64,000 bases of DNA from G963664115 sp965216035 (GTDB taxonomy: Bacteria > Acidobacteriota > Terriglobia > 20CM-2-55-15). Shown here in pieces: positions 26,476-36,116 of the stretch. Below the pieces are notes generated by a model. It saw nothing but the letters and a program-made list of their open reading frames with translations. It was not told where the DNA came from and ran no database searches. How positions within the stretch are numbered: the first letter of the stretch is position 1; each line of letters starts with the position of its first letter. The position numbers and the translations under genes are program-made. The DNA lies in contig CBDCFM010000020.1 in NCBI GenBank assembly GCA_965216035.1, forward strand, positions 434,001 to 498,000, read 5' to 3'.

Positions 26476-29209
26476 TTGCGGGTTTTCTGGCCAGTGGCAG
26501 CTCTAACCGGAACGTCGTTCCTTCTTCAGGTTGGCTCTCGACGAAGATGTTTCCACCGTGTTCCTGGACGATACCGTAGGAAACGGACAGGCCGAGACCG
26601 GTTCCTTTTCCAGCCGCCTTCGTCGTGAAGAATGGGTCATATATCTTCTTGATATTCTCACCGGTGATGCCGGACCCGCTATCTTCGATCCAAACCAGCA
26701 GCTTGGCATCTGTCTGATCGGTGCGAATACGAAGAATGCCCCCATGGGTCATAGCGTCTTTCGCATTCAGAAATAGATTCAGGAAAACCTGCTGCATTTT
26801 ACCAGCGTTAGCGAAGGCAAGAGGCGCTTCCGCGGCAAAGTCAAGTTCCACGCTAATCCCGGCATTCTTCAACTGATGTTCCAACATGGAAACGGTCTCG
26901 GCAATTATCTGATGGACATCCAATTCCACAAATTCGGTCGCGTTGGTTCTGGAAAAGCTCAACAGATGATTTACGATCTCCGACGCTCTGAAGGTCTGCT
27001 TGATGATCTTGTCCATGAGCCTGTTTCGTTCGTCGCCAGGCTCAATTCTCTTGCGAAGAAGTTGGGAATAGGTCGAGATCACCGCAAGCGGCGTGTTGAC
27101 CTCATGTGCCACCCCCGCGGCAAGCAGACCCATGGAAGTCAACTTGTCGTTTTGAACCAACTGGTCTTCCAGACGCACCCTTTCGGTTATGTCGTCGACA
27201 ATAATCAACCGCCCTTTCGTGTGACCCTCTTTGTCCAGAAGCGGCGTTGCGGAAAAATTAACGACGAGGTCGCCCCATCGATGTTTGTAAAGGTTCCGCT
27301 CACCACGCAGACGCTCAAGAGACTGTTCCGGAATTACGGTCACTGCCTGCTTGCCGACGACTTCCGTTCGCCGACGGCCGGTAAGACCTTCCAGTGCGCG
27401 GTTCCAGCCGACAATCCGTCCGCCGACTTCCACCATCACGCCAACACTGATCGACTCAATGATGCTCTCGTTGAAATCTTTCAGGGTTTCGTATTCGGTC
27501 GCTTTATCTTCTAGCGATCGATACAGTGTCGCGTTTTCAACGGCTATCCCGATGTAATCGGAAATGCCTTCCAGCAGATCAATATCTTCACTGGTCAAAT
27601 ATTCTCCCTGATGGGTCCGGCCCATACCCAGGTATGCGATGACGCGGCCCTTCACCCGACATGGAATGAAGTAACTTAAACCGGATTGGTCTTCTTCAGA
27701 AAACACGTAAGGCTTGTCAATGTCCTTGGTGAGTGCCGGGTAAACGGTTCCTATCTGCATGTCGAGTCCGTGTGCGCGCGCCAGAATGAAGCGGGAGGGA
27801 TTGTCAGGGTCCTCCAGAAGGACTGCCATCTTGTCGACCAGCAGCGAAACGGAAAGACGTTCGACAATTCGGTCCAGCACTTTGGCGAGATCCACTTCGG
27901 AGCCCAGCTTCCGGCCAAAGTCGGTGACAGTCACCCTCAGGTTGTAGCGTTCCTTGTAGAAAAACTTGTCCAGCCAGACCTGGATATGATCCTTCGCCGG
28001 TGCAAACAAGAAGGCAGCCACGATAGTGGCAACAATACTTCCGATGATGCCCAGTTCGGGCAAGCCCTCCCCGAACAAAGCGCCCACAACAACGACAACG
28101 GTTACATAGAGCCCGACCACCAACGCTGTAGCGAGGGTATAGGCAACACCGCGCTTGAAGAGGATGTCCACGTCCATCAACCGATACCGGTGTATCGCCC
28201 AGCCAAACGATATCGGTATAAAAACGAGCGGGAACACAGCGACGTCGGCGAGTTCAGAGGGTACAAAGCCGAACACGCGCGGTAGGGACTGGAACAGGAA
28301 GTAGGGAACAACCGCTACAGCGGTTCCACGCGTCACCCATTTCATCTGTTGTCGGAGTTCAGGCTCTCGGACGGTTCGGGACGTGTGCATCAGAATGCCT
28401 GCGCTGAGCACGAAGAACAATCCGAATTGAAACACGTTAAGGCTGTCAAGCAAGTCGCGCAGAACAAGGGGAGAGGGGACGAGTCCGAGAATCCCGGTTA
28501 CGAACAGTAGCCAGGTGCTCATCAGCAAGACAGCGGGCACGTAGATTATCGGCACGATAAATCGGAACCGCTCAACCCAGCTATTCCTGATCGGGAACTC
28601 GAGACAGAAATGCATGAACATCGGCGGCAAGAAGACGTGCGCTGCCAAGTCTGACCAATAAATCGTCCAGTCGAAGTCGTTGAACTTGCCGGTGTTATGA
28701 AAGACGTAAAAAATGAACGAAACGAGACACACCAGGTAAAAGTGCGTGGCATGCGGGGCACGCCACCGCTTGGTCACGACGAGTAGCCCTACGAGCAGAT
28801 ACAGGATGCCAATAATTTCCAGGTAGGTGAATTGACTCTGAAAACGCTCCGGTCGGGGGGACACTACAACTGTCGTTTCAAATACCTCTCCGTTACGCTC
28901 CAGCTGATAGGTCACGCGCGCCCATTCCCCGAAGTCGTAGAGGACCTGGGTGACGTGACGATCGTTCTGGATCTCAATGCCATCGATTGCCACGAGAACG
29001 TCCCCGATCCCTATCCCAGCCCTGCTGCCCGGTCCATCTGCCAGCACGAGCGCTGCCTCAACGGCGCCAGGCCGGCTCTCAATCCAGGAAACACCGTCAT
29101 TTGGGGCGATCCAACTGCGCTTCTGCTGCACGTTGAGACCGCCAAGGATGATCATGCCCAAGCTCAGGATCACAGTGGCAATCAGTCGGAATGATAGGAT
29201 TCGCGTCAT
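26468..29209 (-). CDS. Membrane sensor histidine kinase with PDZ, GAF and PAS domains
   Basis: 913 residues from ATG 29209. A first membrane helix (7-27) precedes an extracytoplasmic PDZ domain (about 40-130, ADGPGSRAGIGIGDVLVAIDG). Then follow about nine membrane helices (140-400), a GAF-like domain (about 430-590), a PAS domain (about 605-690, with SISVGVMVEVGGRIVGWNRAL), HisKA with phospho-acceptor His702 (GVAHEVNTPL), and HATPase_c with NLFLNAKDAM, DSGSGI and GKGTGLGLSV. The PDZ suggests that it senses protein or peptide ends at the envelope. Its partner is the overlapping NtrC-type regulator. An in-frame start up to 29269 would add an unlikely extension. Confidence 0.9.
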   Translation of the reverse strand: MTRILSFRLIATVILSLGMIILGGLNVQQKRSWIAPNDGVSWIESRPGAVEAALVLADGPGSRAGIGIGDVLVAIDGIEIQNDRHVTQVLYDFGEWARVTYQLERNGEVFETTVVVSPRPERFQSQFTYLEIIGILYLLVGLLVVTKRWRAPHATHFYLVCLVSFIFYVFHNTGKFNDFDWTIYWSDLAAHVFLPPMFMHFCLEFPIRNSWVERFRFIVPIIYVPAVLLMSTWLLFVTGILGLVPSPLVLRDLLDSLNVFQFGLFFVLSAGILMHTSRTVREPELRQQMKWVTRGTAVAVVPYFLFQSLPRVFGFVPSELADVAVFPLVFIPISFGWAIHRYRLMDVDILFKRGVAYTLATALVVGLYVTVVVVVGALFGEGLPELGIIGSIVATIVAAFLFAPAKDHIQVWLDKFFYKERYNLRVTVTDFGRKLGSEVDLAKVLDRIVERLSVSLLVDKMAVLLEDPDNPSRFILARAHGLDMQIGTVYPALTKDIDKPYVFSEEDQSGLSYFIPCRVKGRVIAYLGMGRTHQGEYLTSEDIDLLEGISDYIGIAVENATLYRSLEDKATEYETLKDFNESIIESISVGVMVEVGGRIVGWNRALEGLTGRRRTEVVGKQAVTVIPEQSLERLRGERNLYKHRWGDLVVNFSATPLLDKEGHTKGRLIIVDDITERVRLEDQLVQNDKLTSMGLLAAGVAHEVNTPLAVISTYSQLLRKRIEPGDERNRLMDKIIKQTFRASEIVNHLLSFSRTNATEFVELDVHQIIAETVSMLEHQLKNAGISVELDFAAEAPLAFANAGKMQQVFLNLFLNAKDAMTHGGILRIRTDQTDAKLLVWIEDSGSGITGENIKKIYDPFFTTKAAGKGTGLGLSVSYGIVQEHGGNIFVESQPEEGTTFRLELPLARKPANV

Positions 29210-29353
29210 TTTCGTCGGACGGACATACGCCTTATTGCGCTCCAACGGTGCAATCTGTCTACCAAACAAACATGCGTGTTTAGAAACACTTAGGGCCTTA
29301 GATCCACAATACTACTGTTTTTGGGATACGAAATACGAAAAACCGTATCTTGC

Positions 29354-31006
29354 TCAGAACTTGAAGTGAATCCCGCCCTTAAGCAATCGCGGGTACCCCG
29401 CGTGCATCGTCCGTCGCGAGCCGAACGATGGCTCGAACAGATTCCGGACATCGACAATCGCTTGGACCTTGGCGGGTAAGATGCTCAGGCTGGGTAAATC
29501 TTGTGCAATCGTGAGGCTCAAGGTGGGGTCATTGTACTCAGCGAACCGCTGGTAGGGATCGATCGGCGCCAGCGAAAATCCGGACGTCCACCGATAAACC
29601 GCCGTGACAGAAGTCTGCGTCAACTCAAGGTCGGTCTTGACGCGGGCAGTCACAACATGAAAGTTTCTCTGCTCGGCTTGTTCTCGCAATTCGTCAGGTG
29701 AAACAACACCGGGGTCGAACCCGACTCCGTTCGCATATGTGTACCCGACACTCGCCTCGAAATCTCGGAACGCCCCATCCATAGAAAAGCGCAAACCCGA
29801 GGACGCCGCTTGGGCACTATCAAAGAACACGATGGCACGACGGCCGTCATCGGAATCGACCAGGAAAGCCTGAGTCCCCATCTGGTCGCGGAATACAACG
29901 GCGGAAACCTGCACGACTTCCGACAGGGTCTGGCTGACCCCAAACTCCGTGTGAGCGAAATGCTCCAACTCCGGCGGGATATAGACGGCGCGATCAAAGT
30001 ACTCACGCCCACGGATCACATCGGTTGTATCTTCGGAAGGCTGTCGGGAGAAAGAGCCGTGAAGAGTCGTTCGGGAAGCTGGCGCCCACGTCACACCAAA
30101 CTCAGGCCGGATATAGTTTTCTCCGATGACCCCTTCCGCTCGACCGATGGAGGTTCCATAATCGAAAACCAGATTGTTGGACCAACGCAGTTGCTCGTCA
30201 TAGTGGACCTGGATTTCACGCGTTTCAAAACCACCTGCTGCGCTATTGATCAGCGCGCCCTGGCGCATGTTTACAGCAAGCGACGTCCTATGGCGATCGG
30301 CGGATGCAAACTCATATGTGGCCCCGAATCCTCGCGGCTGATTCGGCGCTTCGGTATATTGCCCTGAAAACGTGACCCGGGAATCCAACGCCACTGGAAC
30401 GCTGTAGGAAAACTGAGAACCGATGGATTCGCTCCCTCCAGCCGCGGTGTCCATGGATGTCGAGTACACCTGAACATAGCCGGACGTCTCCATGCCTGCA
30501 AGCGTAACGACCTCGCCCGCTTCATCGAAACCGGTAGCGTCTTCGGCCAGACGCAGTATGGGCCGCGTCGAAGGCGCGCTCCGCAGCACCCACTTCATCT
30601 CTTCGAAGCTGCCACCTCGTACTCCACGACGGACAATATCCATTGCGGTCTGGAGACTCAGGGTGAGCGCGACCTCGGCACCAATACTGAGGTCGACGTT
30701 AGAAGCAACGGCTGGAAGAAAATTGGATTTGGTCACCCGGACAATGTAGCGTCCAGCGATCAGATCTGGAACAGAGAAAACTCCGAGGTGGTTGGTGAAG
30801 ACAAACTCGCGAATAGAAGAATCAACTGACTGGATCGCCACGAGCGCCCCAACCAAAGGCAAGCCCGAGGGGTCCTGGACGCGGCCCTGAATTGTTCCAA
30901 GATTCTGGGCGGCGGCGGTCCCTACCGTAAGTGACCCGCACACCAGCAGGCCCACGAGAACTCTCGCTCCTAAGCGTCCAAACCGTCGAGGGGACGTCCT
31001 ACCCAT
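29354..31006 (-). CDS. Outer-membrane beta-barrel protein with carboxypeptidase-regulatory-like domain
   Basis: 550 residues from ATG 31006, with a signal peptide (GARVLVGLLVCGSLTVGTAAA). Residues about 35-120 form a CarboxypepD_reg-like domain (IQGRVQDPSGLPLVGALVAIQS, GVFSVPDLIAGRYIVRVT). The rest has alternating beta-strand character, and the protein ends in HFKF, a C-terminal aromatic residue as in outer-membrane barrels. It resembles the large TonB-receptor-like proteins of Acidobacteriota, but it is about half their length and shows no clear plug domain. The cargo is unknown. It follows the GWxTD-protein gene on the same strand. Confidence 0.78.
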   Translation of the reverse strand: MGRTSPRRFGRLGARVLVGLLVCGSLTVGTAAAQNLGTIQGRVQDPSGLPLVGALVAIQSVDSSIREFVFTNHLGVFSVPDLIAGRYIVRVTKSNFLPAVASNVDLSIGAEVALTLSLQTAMDIVRRGVRGGSFEEMKWVLRSAPSTRPILRLAEDATGFDEAGEVVTLAGMETSGYVQVYSTSMDTAAGGSESIGSQFSYSVPVALDSRVTFSGQYTEAPNQPRGFGATYEFASADRHRTSLAVNMRQGALINSAAGGFETREIQVHYDEQLRWSNNLVFDYGTSIGRAEGVIGENYIRPEFGVTWAPASRTTLHGSFSRQPSEDTTDVIRGREYFDRAVYIPPELEHFAHTEFGVSQTLSEVVQVSAVVFRDQMGTQAFLVDSDDGRRAIVFFDSAQAASSGLRFSMDGAFRDFEASVGYTYANGVGFDPGVVSPDELREQAEQRNFHVVTARVKTDLELTQTSVTAVYRWTSGFSLAPIDPYQRFAEYNDPTLSLTIAQDLPSLSILPAKVQAIVDVRNLFEPSFGSRRTMHAGYPRLLKGGIHFKF

Positions 31007-31070
31007 GAAACTTCTTCCCTGTGCCCACTGGAACCAAATCCCGCCCGTGGGAAAGCGGGTTGCAATCCCG

Positions 31071-32684
31071 TTACCGACTTGCCAGAAGCGGCTCTTGAAC
31101 CACGAAATCGCTGGACTGGCTGACGATTTCGCCAGACAGGTTGTCGGTGATACGCACTTGGATCGAGTACTCCCCGAGCTCAAAATCGCTCAGATCAATC
31201 ATTTTCTGCAGCGTCATCTGCTGCGCGGCTCCCGACAATTCGTCCGTCGTCTCCACGATCTTCTGTATTTCTCGGCCGTCTCGCGTGATGAGCGTTTCTA
31301 CAGTTGCTGACGGCTTCTGCGCGTTCTCATCGATCTGCAGGTTGTAGATCTGAATCCAATAATAGAATTCCCCGTCCTGATAAAACTCCCGCTTCACGCT
31401 CGGCCGCACCCGCAAGCTCCCCAGTACGAACGGAGCGGAACCAACCTGCCTGGGTGGCACGGGCTCGATCAAATCCGCCACGATAAGGGAACTCGCCGTC
31501 AGCTGATCACTCGAAAAGCGCGGAACAGCCAGACGCTGGTTGATTGTCCCCACGTTTTCACTCTGAACATCCTTGATAACCAGGTCGATCTTGTAGAGAC
31601 CTGGACTCAAGGGCAGCACCTTCTGGTAGATAGAACTTCTATTCAGCGATTCGCTAAACAAGGCGTCCGGAGTGGCCAGAGTGATCGTATCCTCAAACGT
31701 CTGCGCGATCCGCCCATTGATACCCGTCACCTGACCGAAGATGTTGAGGGTCGCTTCATGGATCCCCTGCGTTTCAAGGAAGGCGATATCTCTGTTTCGT
31801 ACAACGATGGTAACCGGCGCCAAAACCGTTTCCTCGGTCACTCGGACGAAGTCGGTCCTCACATCAAACGGGAGCAGATTGTACGAGAGATTCGTCGTCA
31901 CGATCGCTTCCAGATCGGTGAACTCGATCTCCGGCGGCAGGAAAGCCTTCGAAAATAACTCGAGCCGGTCGAACTGATTGTCACCGCCGATGCGTGTGCC
32001 CTGGTATGATCCCTCCCGACGATCCCAGTATGCTCTATCCCTGTCTGCAGGGTCTAACATTTCGTCTGCCAGCACCGAGCCCCCGCCAGTCATCATGCTG
32101 CCTAAAGTTTCCTTCTCATACGGATGCAACGCCAGACGGAACTCGCCGGTCATCGTCGGGTCGACGAACTCGAATTCGATGTTGTTACCGAGGCCGGGAA
32201 GATAGCGGTAGTACCATTTTTCGAAAGGATAGACGCTTGTCATCCCGCCGCCCTCTTCCAAGGTCCGCTGGTAGGTTCCTCCCTGAACCTGCCCTTCTTT
32301 GCTGGTCGGTTCACCGTGGATGATATATATGCGGCCCCGGTCGGTCATCCACCCCGGCTTGCCGGAAGAAAATCGCTCGTTAGTATGTGCGATGCGCCGA
32401 TAGTGCTCCTCCCGGTATTCGTTCTCAATCGAATCCGGTGTCGGGTCGCGCCTGAGCCAGAATTGCTCGATGAAACTTGCACGCTCCTCGTCAGTCGTGA
32501 ACGCTTCGAATGCATCTTTCTCAGTGGGCGTGATAATAAATGCCACGTCCTGATCCAACCATCTCGCCAACGCGCGATTCGCACGTTCCAACCGAGCGCT
32601 GTCGCTGTCTCGCTGCGCCCAAGCCGGTGCAGGACCGACAAGGAGAGCGATCGCGATGGCCCCCACCATTAACCTACGACTCAT
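31071..32684 (-). CDS. GWxTD domain-containing exported protein
   Basis: 537 residues. Signal peptide (MVGAIAIALLVGPAPAWA), then a conserved domain with FIEQFWLRRDPTPDSIENEY and the eponymous GWMTDRGRIYIIHGEP near residue 110. The C-terminal half is beta-rich. The family is common in Acidobacteriota, Gemmatimonadota and Bacteroidota; its role is unknown, with an envelope function likely. A promoter-like pair lies about 50 bp upstream of ATG 32684, and the barrel-protein gene follows after 64 bp. Confidence 0.88.
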   Translation of the reverse strand: MSRRLMVGAIAIALLVGPAPAWAQRDSDSARLERANRALARWLDQDVAFIITPTEKDAFEAFTTDEERASFIEQFWLRRDPTPDSIENEYREEHYRRIAHTNERFSSGKPGWMTDRGRIYIIHGEPTSKEGQVQGGTYQRTLEEGGGMTSVYPFEKWYYRYLPGLGNNIEFEFVDPTMTGEFRLALHPYEKETLGSMMTGGGSVLADEMLDPADRDRAYWDRREGSYQGTRIGGDNQFDRLELFSKAFLPPEIEFTDLEAIVTTNLSYNLLPFDVRTDFVRVTEETVLAPVTIVVRNRDIAFLETQGIHEATLNIFGQVTGINGRIAQTFEDTITLATPDALFSESLNRSSIYQKVLPLSPGLYKIDLVIKDVQSENVGTINQRLAVPRFSSDQLTASSLIVADLIEPVPPRQVGSAPFVLGSLRVRPSVKREFYQDGEFYYWIQIYNLQIDENAQKPSATVETLITRDGREIQKIVETTDELSGAAQQMTLQKMIDLSDFELGEYSIQVRITDNLSGEIVSQSSDFVVQEPLLASR

Positions 32685-32730
32685 AAACCACCTCGATTGG
32701 GATAATTCTTCATCTTGAATTTATCCGATT

Positions 32731-32758
32731 ATCATAGCACTGAAGGCTTAACAGTCAA
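32731..32758 (-). promoter_or_regulatory. Probable sigma-70-type promoter of the GWxTD gene
   Basis: On the minus strand TTGACT (32758-32753) and TATGAT (32736-32731), both 5 of 6 to consensus, are 16 bp apart. The expected start is near 32724, giving a leader of about 40 nt. Confidence 0.6.
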
Positions 32759-32981
32759 GCGTTTCAGAGGTTTGGTAGCGCTGGTTTCCGAGATGGACCC
32801 GTAGGCGGCGGCCGGTTTCAGTATCAGCCATCAAACAACAATCACCCGTCGGTCGTCCCGCAAGAACTGAGGTTTACCACACTGCCACTCGTATTCGAGT
32901 GATTTCCCATCCGTCCCGGAACTGCTACAGTGGGTCTCAGCATCAGGCTTAGATGATTTAGGACGCTCTGAAACTCCCAAG

Positions 32982-33512
32982 GTGAGAAAAACCCCCAAGC
33001 TATCCACCGGTTCGCGGAGAGCACTCCTCCAGGGAAAGCCCGGAGGGCTGCCCGTCCACACCGGAATCGATGCTCTGCTGGTGGGTCTGGCTGCGATGTG
33101 GATTTCCGCTATCTTAGTTGCACCGCTGGTCGAGGGCCGGGCAATCTATACATTCTTCTCCGTCATCTGCCATCAGCTCCCCGTCCGGAGCTGGTTTCTA
33201 GCGGGAGACCCCCTGGCCGCGTGCATCCGCTGCACGTCGATATACGCTGGATTCCTCTGCGCCCTCGTCCTGCGCATTCCCCCGATGAGATGGTTCTTGA
33301 GGGTATCGATCGCGGTGCTGGTTCTGGAGGTGACCGCCGCTCGCCTCTGGATCGACATTGAACTCGCCCGTACCGTCTCCGGACTGCTGCTAGGTCTGGC
33401 GTCAGCGGGTTTCGTCTCTGAAGGGATTCGGGAATTGATTTCGCGCCGCCGGGCTGGACATCGGAGGTTCTCCCGCACGAGTCAGACCGGGGATGTTCTT
33501 GAACACGTGTAG
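32982..33512 (+). CDS. DUF2085 membrane protein
   Basis: 176 residues with several membrane helices. The motif CHQLPVRSWFLAGDPLAACIRCTSIYAG (a Cys-His-Gln followed by a later Arg-Cys-x-Gly-type loop) matches DUF2085, a family of small integral membrane proteins without assigned function. The C-terminal tail is polar and basic. It overlaps the next gene by about 20 bp and so is probably co-translated with it. Confidence 0.78.
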   Translation: MRKTPKLSTGSRRALLQGKPGGLPVHTGIDALLVGLAAMWISAILVAPLVEGRAIYTFFSVICHQLPVRSWFLAGDPLAACIRCTSIYAGFLCALVLRIPPMRWFLRVSIAVLVLEVTAARLWIDIELARTVSGLLLGLASAGFVSEGIRELISRRRAGHRRFSRTSQTGDVLEHV

Positions 33513-34116
33513 ACACTGCGGGGCGACGCTGCCCGACGAGGCCCAGTACTGCATGCAGTGCGGTGGCCCTGCCCTTGAGGGACAGGAACCAGGCGAGCCC
33601 TTGCCGGTTTCCGGATTTATCGAGCCCGCGTTTCTCGGCGGTGCCTTCCTCGGAACCCTTTCCTCCCTCCCGGTTATCTATCTGGGAAACGGCCTGTGCT
33701 GCATGTGGGTCATGGGCGGTGGCGCCCTGGCGGCCTGGTTGCTGCGAAAAAAGCACCCTCAGGGACCCGACTCGGTGACCTACGGGGATGGCGCTTTTGT
33801 GGGAGTTCTCAGCGGGTTGTTTGGCGCTGTTATCGCCACCGCGATTTCGATCCCTGTTCGTTTGTTGAGCGCAGAGGCCCTTCGAGACCAGATGGAGATC
33901 GTCGAGGAAATGCTCGCCGAAGTCGAAGGCCCGGTTAGAGAACTATTCCTTCGGCTGCTGTCTCCAGAACTGACTTGGATCACCATCCTGACAACGTTCT
34001 TTATGAACCTGGTGATATTTTCCCTATTCGCGATGGTGGGGGGGGGCCTGTTCCTGGCCATAATGGACCGCAAGTCCGGCGATCCTGTTCCACCGCGGAC
34101 CCGGGCGGACCTTTAG
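33493..34116 (+). CDS. Zinc-ribbon membrane protein, unknown
   Basis: 207 residues. The N-terminus has a zinc ribbon (CRHCG .. CMQCGGP, residues 6-24) followed by about four hydrophobic helices (FLGGAFLGTLSSLPVIYLG, MGGGALAAWLL, DGAFVGVLSGLFGAVIATAI, TTFFMNLVIFSLFAMVGGGLF). The layout is that of YcxB- or 'zinc-ribbon plus membrane' proteins, common but uncharacterised. The start overlaps the DUF2085 gene. Confidence 0.65.
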   Translation: MFLNTCRHCGATLPDEAQYCMQCGGPALEGQEPGEPLPVSGFIEPAFLGGAFLGTLSSLPVIYLGNGLCCMWVMGGGALAAWLLRKKHPQGPDSVTYGDGAFVGVLSGLFGAVIATAISIPVRLLSAEALRDQMEIVEEMLAEVEGPVRELFLRLLSPELTWITILTTFFMNLVIFSLFAMVGGGLFLAIMDRKSGDPVPPRTRADL

Positions 34117-34185
34117 GTTTTCCAAAGCGGCATGATTGTGGGGGCTATGCTGTTTCTCGAGCAGGCTCGGCCGTCGGTCTATTGA

Positions 34186-34884
34186 TCACGCTCCCACGAA
34201 GTAACCCACGATCTGATAGCCCATCAAGATGAAACCCCCGGCCATCAGTGCCGAGTTGGTCAGGAAGGCGTGATCCAGATACCCTTTTCGCGTGCGCCAG
34301 TAACTTAAGACAAGAAGGACACCCGTTAGAGCGAGAATCTGCCCGATTTCCACGCCAATATTGAAGCTCAGAATGTTGGTAACCAGTCCATCCTCTGCCA
34401 AGGTAAACTCCTGCAGTTTGGTTGCGAGGCCCAGTCCGTGGAAGAGTCCAAACACCAGGACCGCGGCGCGGCTGTCGACCCCGAAGCCAAAGAACCGCTT
34501 GAAGCCATTCACGTTTTCGAAACCCTTGTAGACTACCGACAACCCGATAATCGCGTCGATCACATATGCGTTCACCTGCAGTCCCCCGAGAACACCCGCG
34601 AGCAGAGTCACGCTGTGGCCGATCGTAAAAAGGCTCACGTACAAAGCAATGTCTTTCATTCGGTACAGAAAGAAGATGACACCAACCAGGAAAAGGAGAT
34701 GGTCATACCCGGTAACCATGTGCTTGGCTCCGAGGTACATGAACGGGCCGACGGCCGCTCCATCGTTGCTCCGAACGAATTGGGCATCTGCTTCTGAAAC
34801 GCCGTGCGCGTGCACTGATCCTGGAACAGATAGTGTAAGAAGAAGAGCGAGAAGCCCGAGAGTAAATATTTGTCGAGTGACCAT
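34186..34884 (-). CDS. HupE/UreJ-family membrane protein
   Basis: 232 residues with a signal peptide (LGLLALLLTLSVPGSVHA) and six or so membrane helices. The conserved GAKHMVTGYDHLLFLVGVIFF, FTIGHSVTLLAG and VFGLFHGLGLA segments, with their histidine and aspartate residues, define the HupE/UreJ_2 family, some of which carry nickel, cobalt or other metals. No hydrogenase or urease gene is nearby, so the metal or substrate is unknown. Confidence 0.85.
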   Translation of the reverse strand: MVTRQIFTLGLLALLLTLSVPGSVHAHGVSEADAQFVRSNDGAAVGPFMYLGAKHMVTGYDHLLFLVGVIFFLYRMKDIALYVSLFTIGHSVTLLAGVLGGLQVNAYVIDAIIGLSVVYKGFENVNGFKRFFGFGVDSRAAVLVFGLFHGLGLATKLQEFTLAEDGLVTNILSFNIGVEIGQILALTGVLLVLSYWRTRKGYLDHAFLTNSALMAGGFILMGYQIVGYFVGA

Positions 34885-35051
34885 AGTGCCCAGCTTATAC
34901 CACTGGGCAGGGTGAACCGCAAAACGGATTCCAGGCTTTCGTGCACTCTCGCGGTAGGGGCCCTAGCCAAGGCCTCAGTCCAACCGGACGCTCAGATCAA
35001 ACAGAGAAGGTCGCTGGGTCGACCTTCATCACGGGCTGGAAGGGGTGGAAC

Positions 35052-36038
35052 TTAACGACGTCCCACCAGTATGGGGTGCGCCTTATATTCTGCACCCAGG
35101 GCTTCCAGTTCGCGCTCATCCAGCCTTAACTCGATCGCAGCGACCGAATCCTTGAGATGGTTCAGATCGGTGGCTCCAACGATCGGGGCCACGACACCTG
35201 GTTGATGCATCAGCCAGGCCAGGGCGACCTGGGCGTTGCTGACACCGCGCGCCTGTGCCACTCGCGTGACTTGCCGCACGACGGCGAAGTCATAAGGTTC
35301 AAAGTAGAGCTGTTTGGAATACTCGTCCACCTTCGCCCGCTGCGTGTCGCCGGAACCTTCCCTCGTTCGGTTCCCGGCGACAAACCCGCGAGCTAGAGGG
35401 CTGTACGGGGTAACGGCGATGTTCTCCCCCACGCAGAGGGGCATCATTTCCCTCTCCTCTTCCCGATAAACAAGGTTGTAGTGATTCTGCATGCAGACGA
35501 AGCGCGGTGCACCGAGTTGGTCGGCCACGTAGAGCATCTTGGCGAACTGCCAGGCCATCATGCTGGAGGCACCCAGATAAAGCACTTTGCCGGCCTTCAC
35601 GAGGTCTTCAAGGGCTCGAATCGTTTCTTCGACGGGCGTTTGATCGTCGAACCGGTGTATCTGGTAGAGGTCTACGTAGTCCGTTCCCAGCCGACGGAGG
35701 CTGTTGTCGATCGAATGGAAAATGTGCTTTCGCGACAGGCCCCGCTGGTTCGGGTCCTTGCCCATGGGCATGTACACCTTGGTCCCGATGACGACACGGT
35801 CTCGGGAAGGACCGAAGTCTTTGAGCGCACGCCCAAGAATCTCCTCACTGCGGCCGCCGGAATACATGTCGGCCGTGTCGATGAAGTTAATCCCCAGCTC
35901 CAGCGCCTTTCTAATGAAAGGACGACTCTCTGCCTCCTCCAAAACCCATTTTCTCCAGCCCGAGGAGCCATAGGTCATCGTGCCCAAGCAAATCCGGGAT
36001 ACTTTGAGTCCGGTTGAGCCAAGGTTGACGTATTCCAA
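35052..36038 (-). CDS. Aldo/keto reductase
   Basis: 328-residue TIM-barrel oxidoreductase. The N-terminal GSTGLKVSRICLGTMTYGSS, the catalytic FIDTADMYSGG (Asp, Tyr), GTKVY (Lys) and QIHRFD (His) supply the Asp-Tyr-Lys-His tetrad. The C-terminal NADPH-binding part (IVGATDLNHLKDSVAA) is intact. The start is TTG 36038. It is most like the voltage-gated-channel beta-subunit or YhdN-type branch; the substrate is unknown. Confidence 0.88.
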   Translation of the reverse strand: MEYVNLGSTGLKVSRICLGTMTYGSSGWRKWVLEEAESRPFIRKALELGINFIDTADMYSGGRSEEILGRALKDFGPSRDRVVIGTKVYMPMGKDPNQRGLSRKHIFHSIDNSLRRLGTDYVDLYQIHRFDDQTPVEETIRALEDLVKAGKVLYLGASSMMAWQFAKMLYVADQLGAPRFVCMQNHYNLVYREEEREMMPLCVGENIAVTPYSPLARGFVAGNRTREGSGDTQRAKVDEYSKQLYFEPYDFAVVRQVTRVAQARGVSNAQVALAWLMHQPGVVAPIVGATDLNHLKDSVAAIELRLDERELEALGAEYKAHPILVGRR

Positions 36039-36116
36039 TGAGCCTGTCCCGTATGCTTGATATTGACTGGACGGATTCTGAGGATCCCTTTACTCGACTG
36101 GCTCGGGGACGGACCG

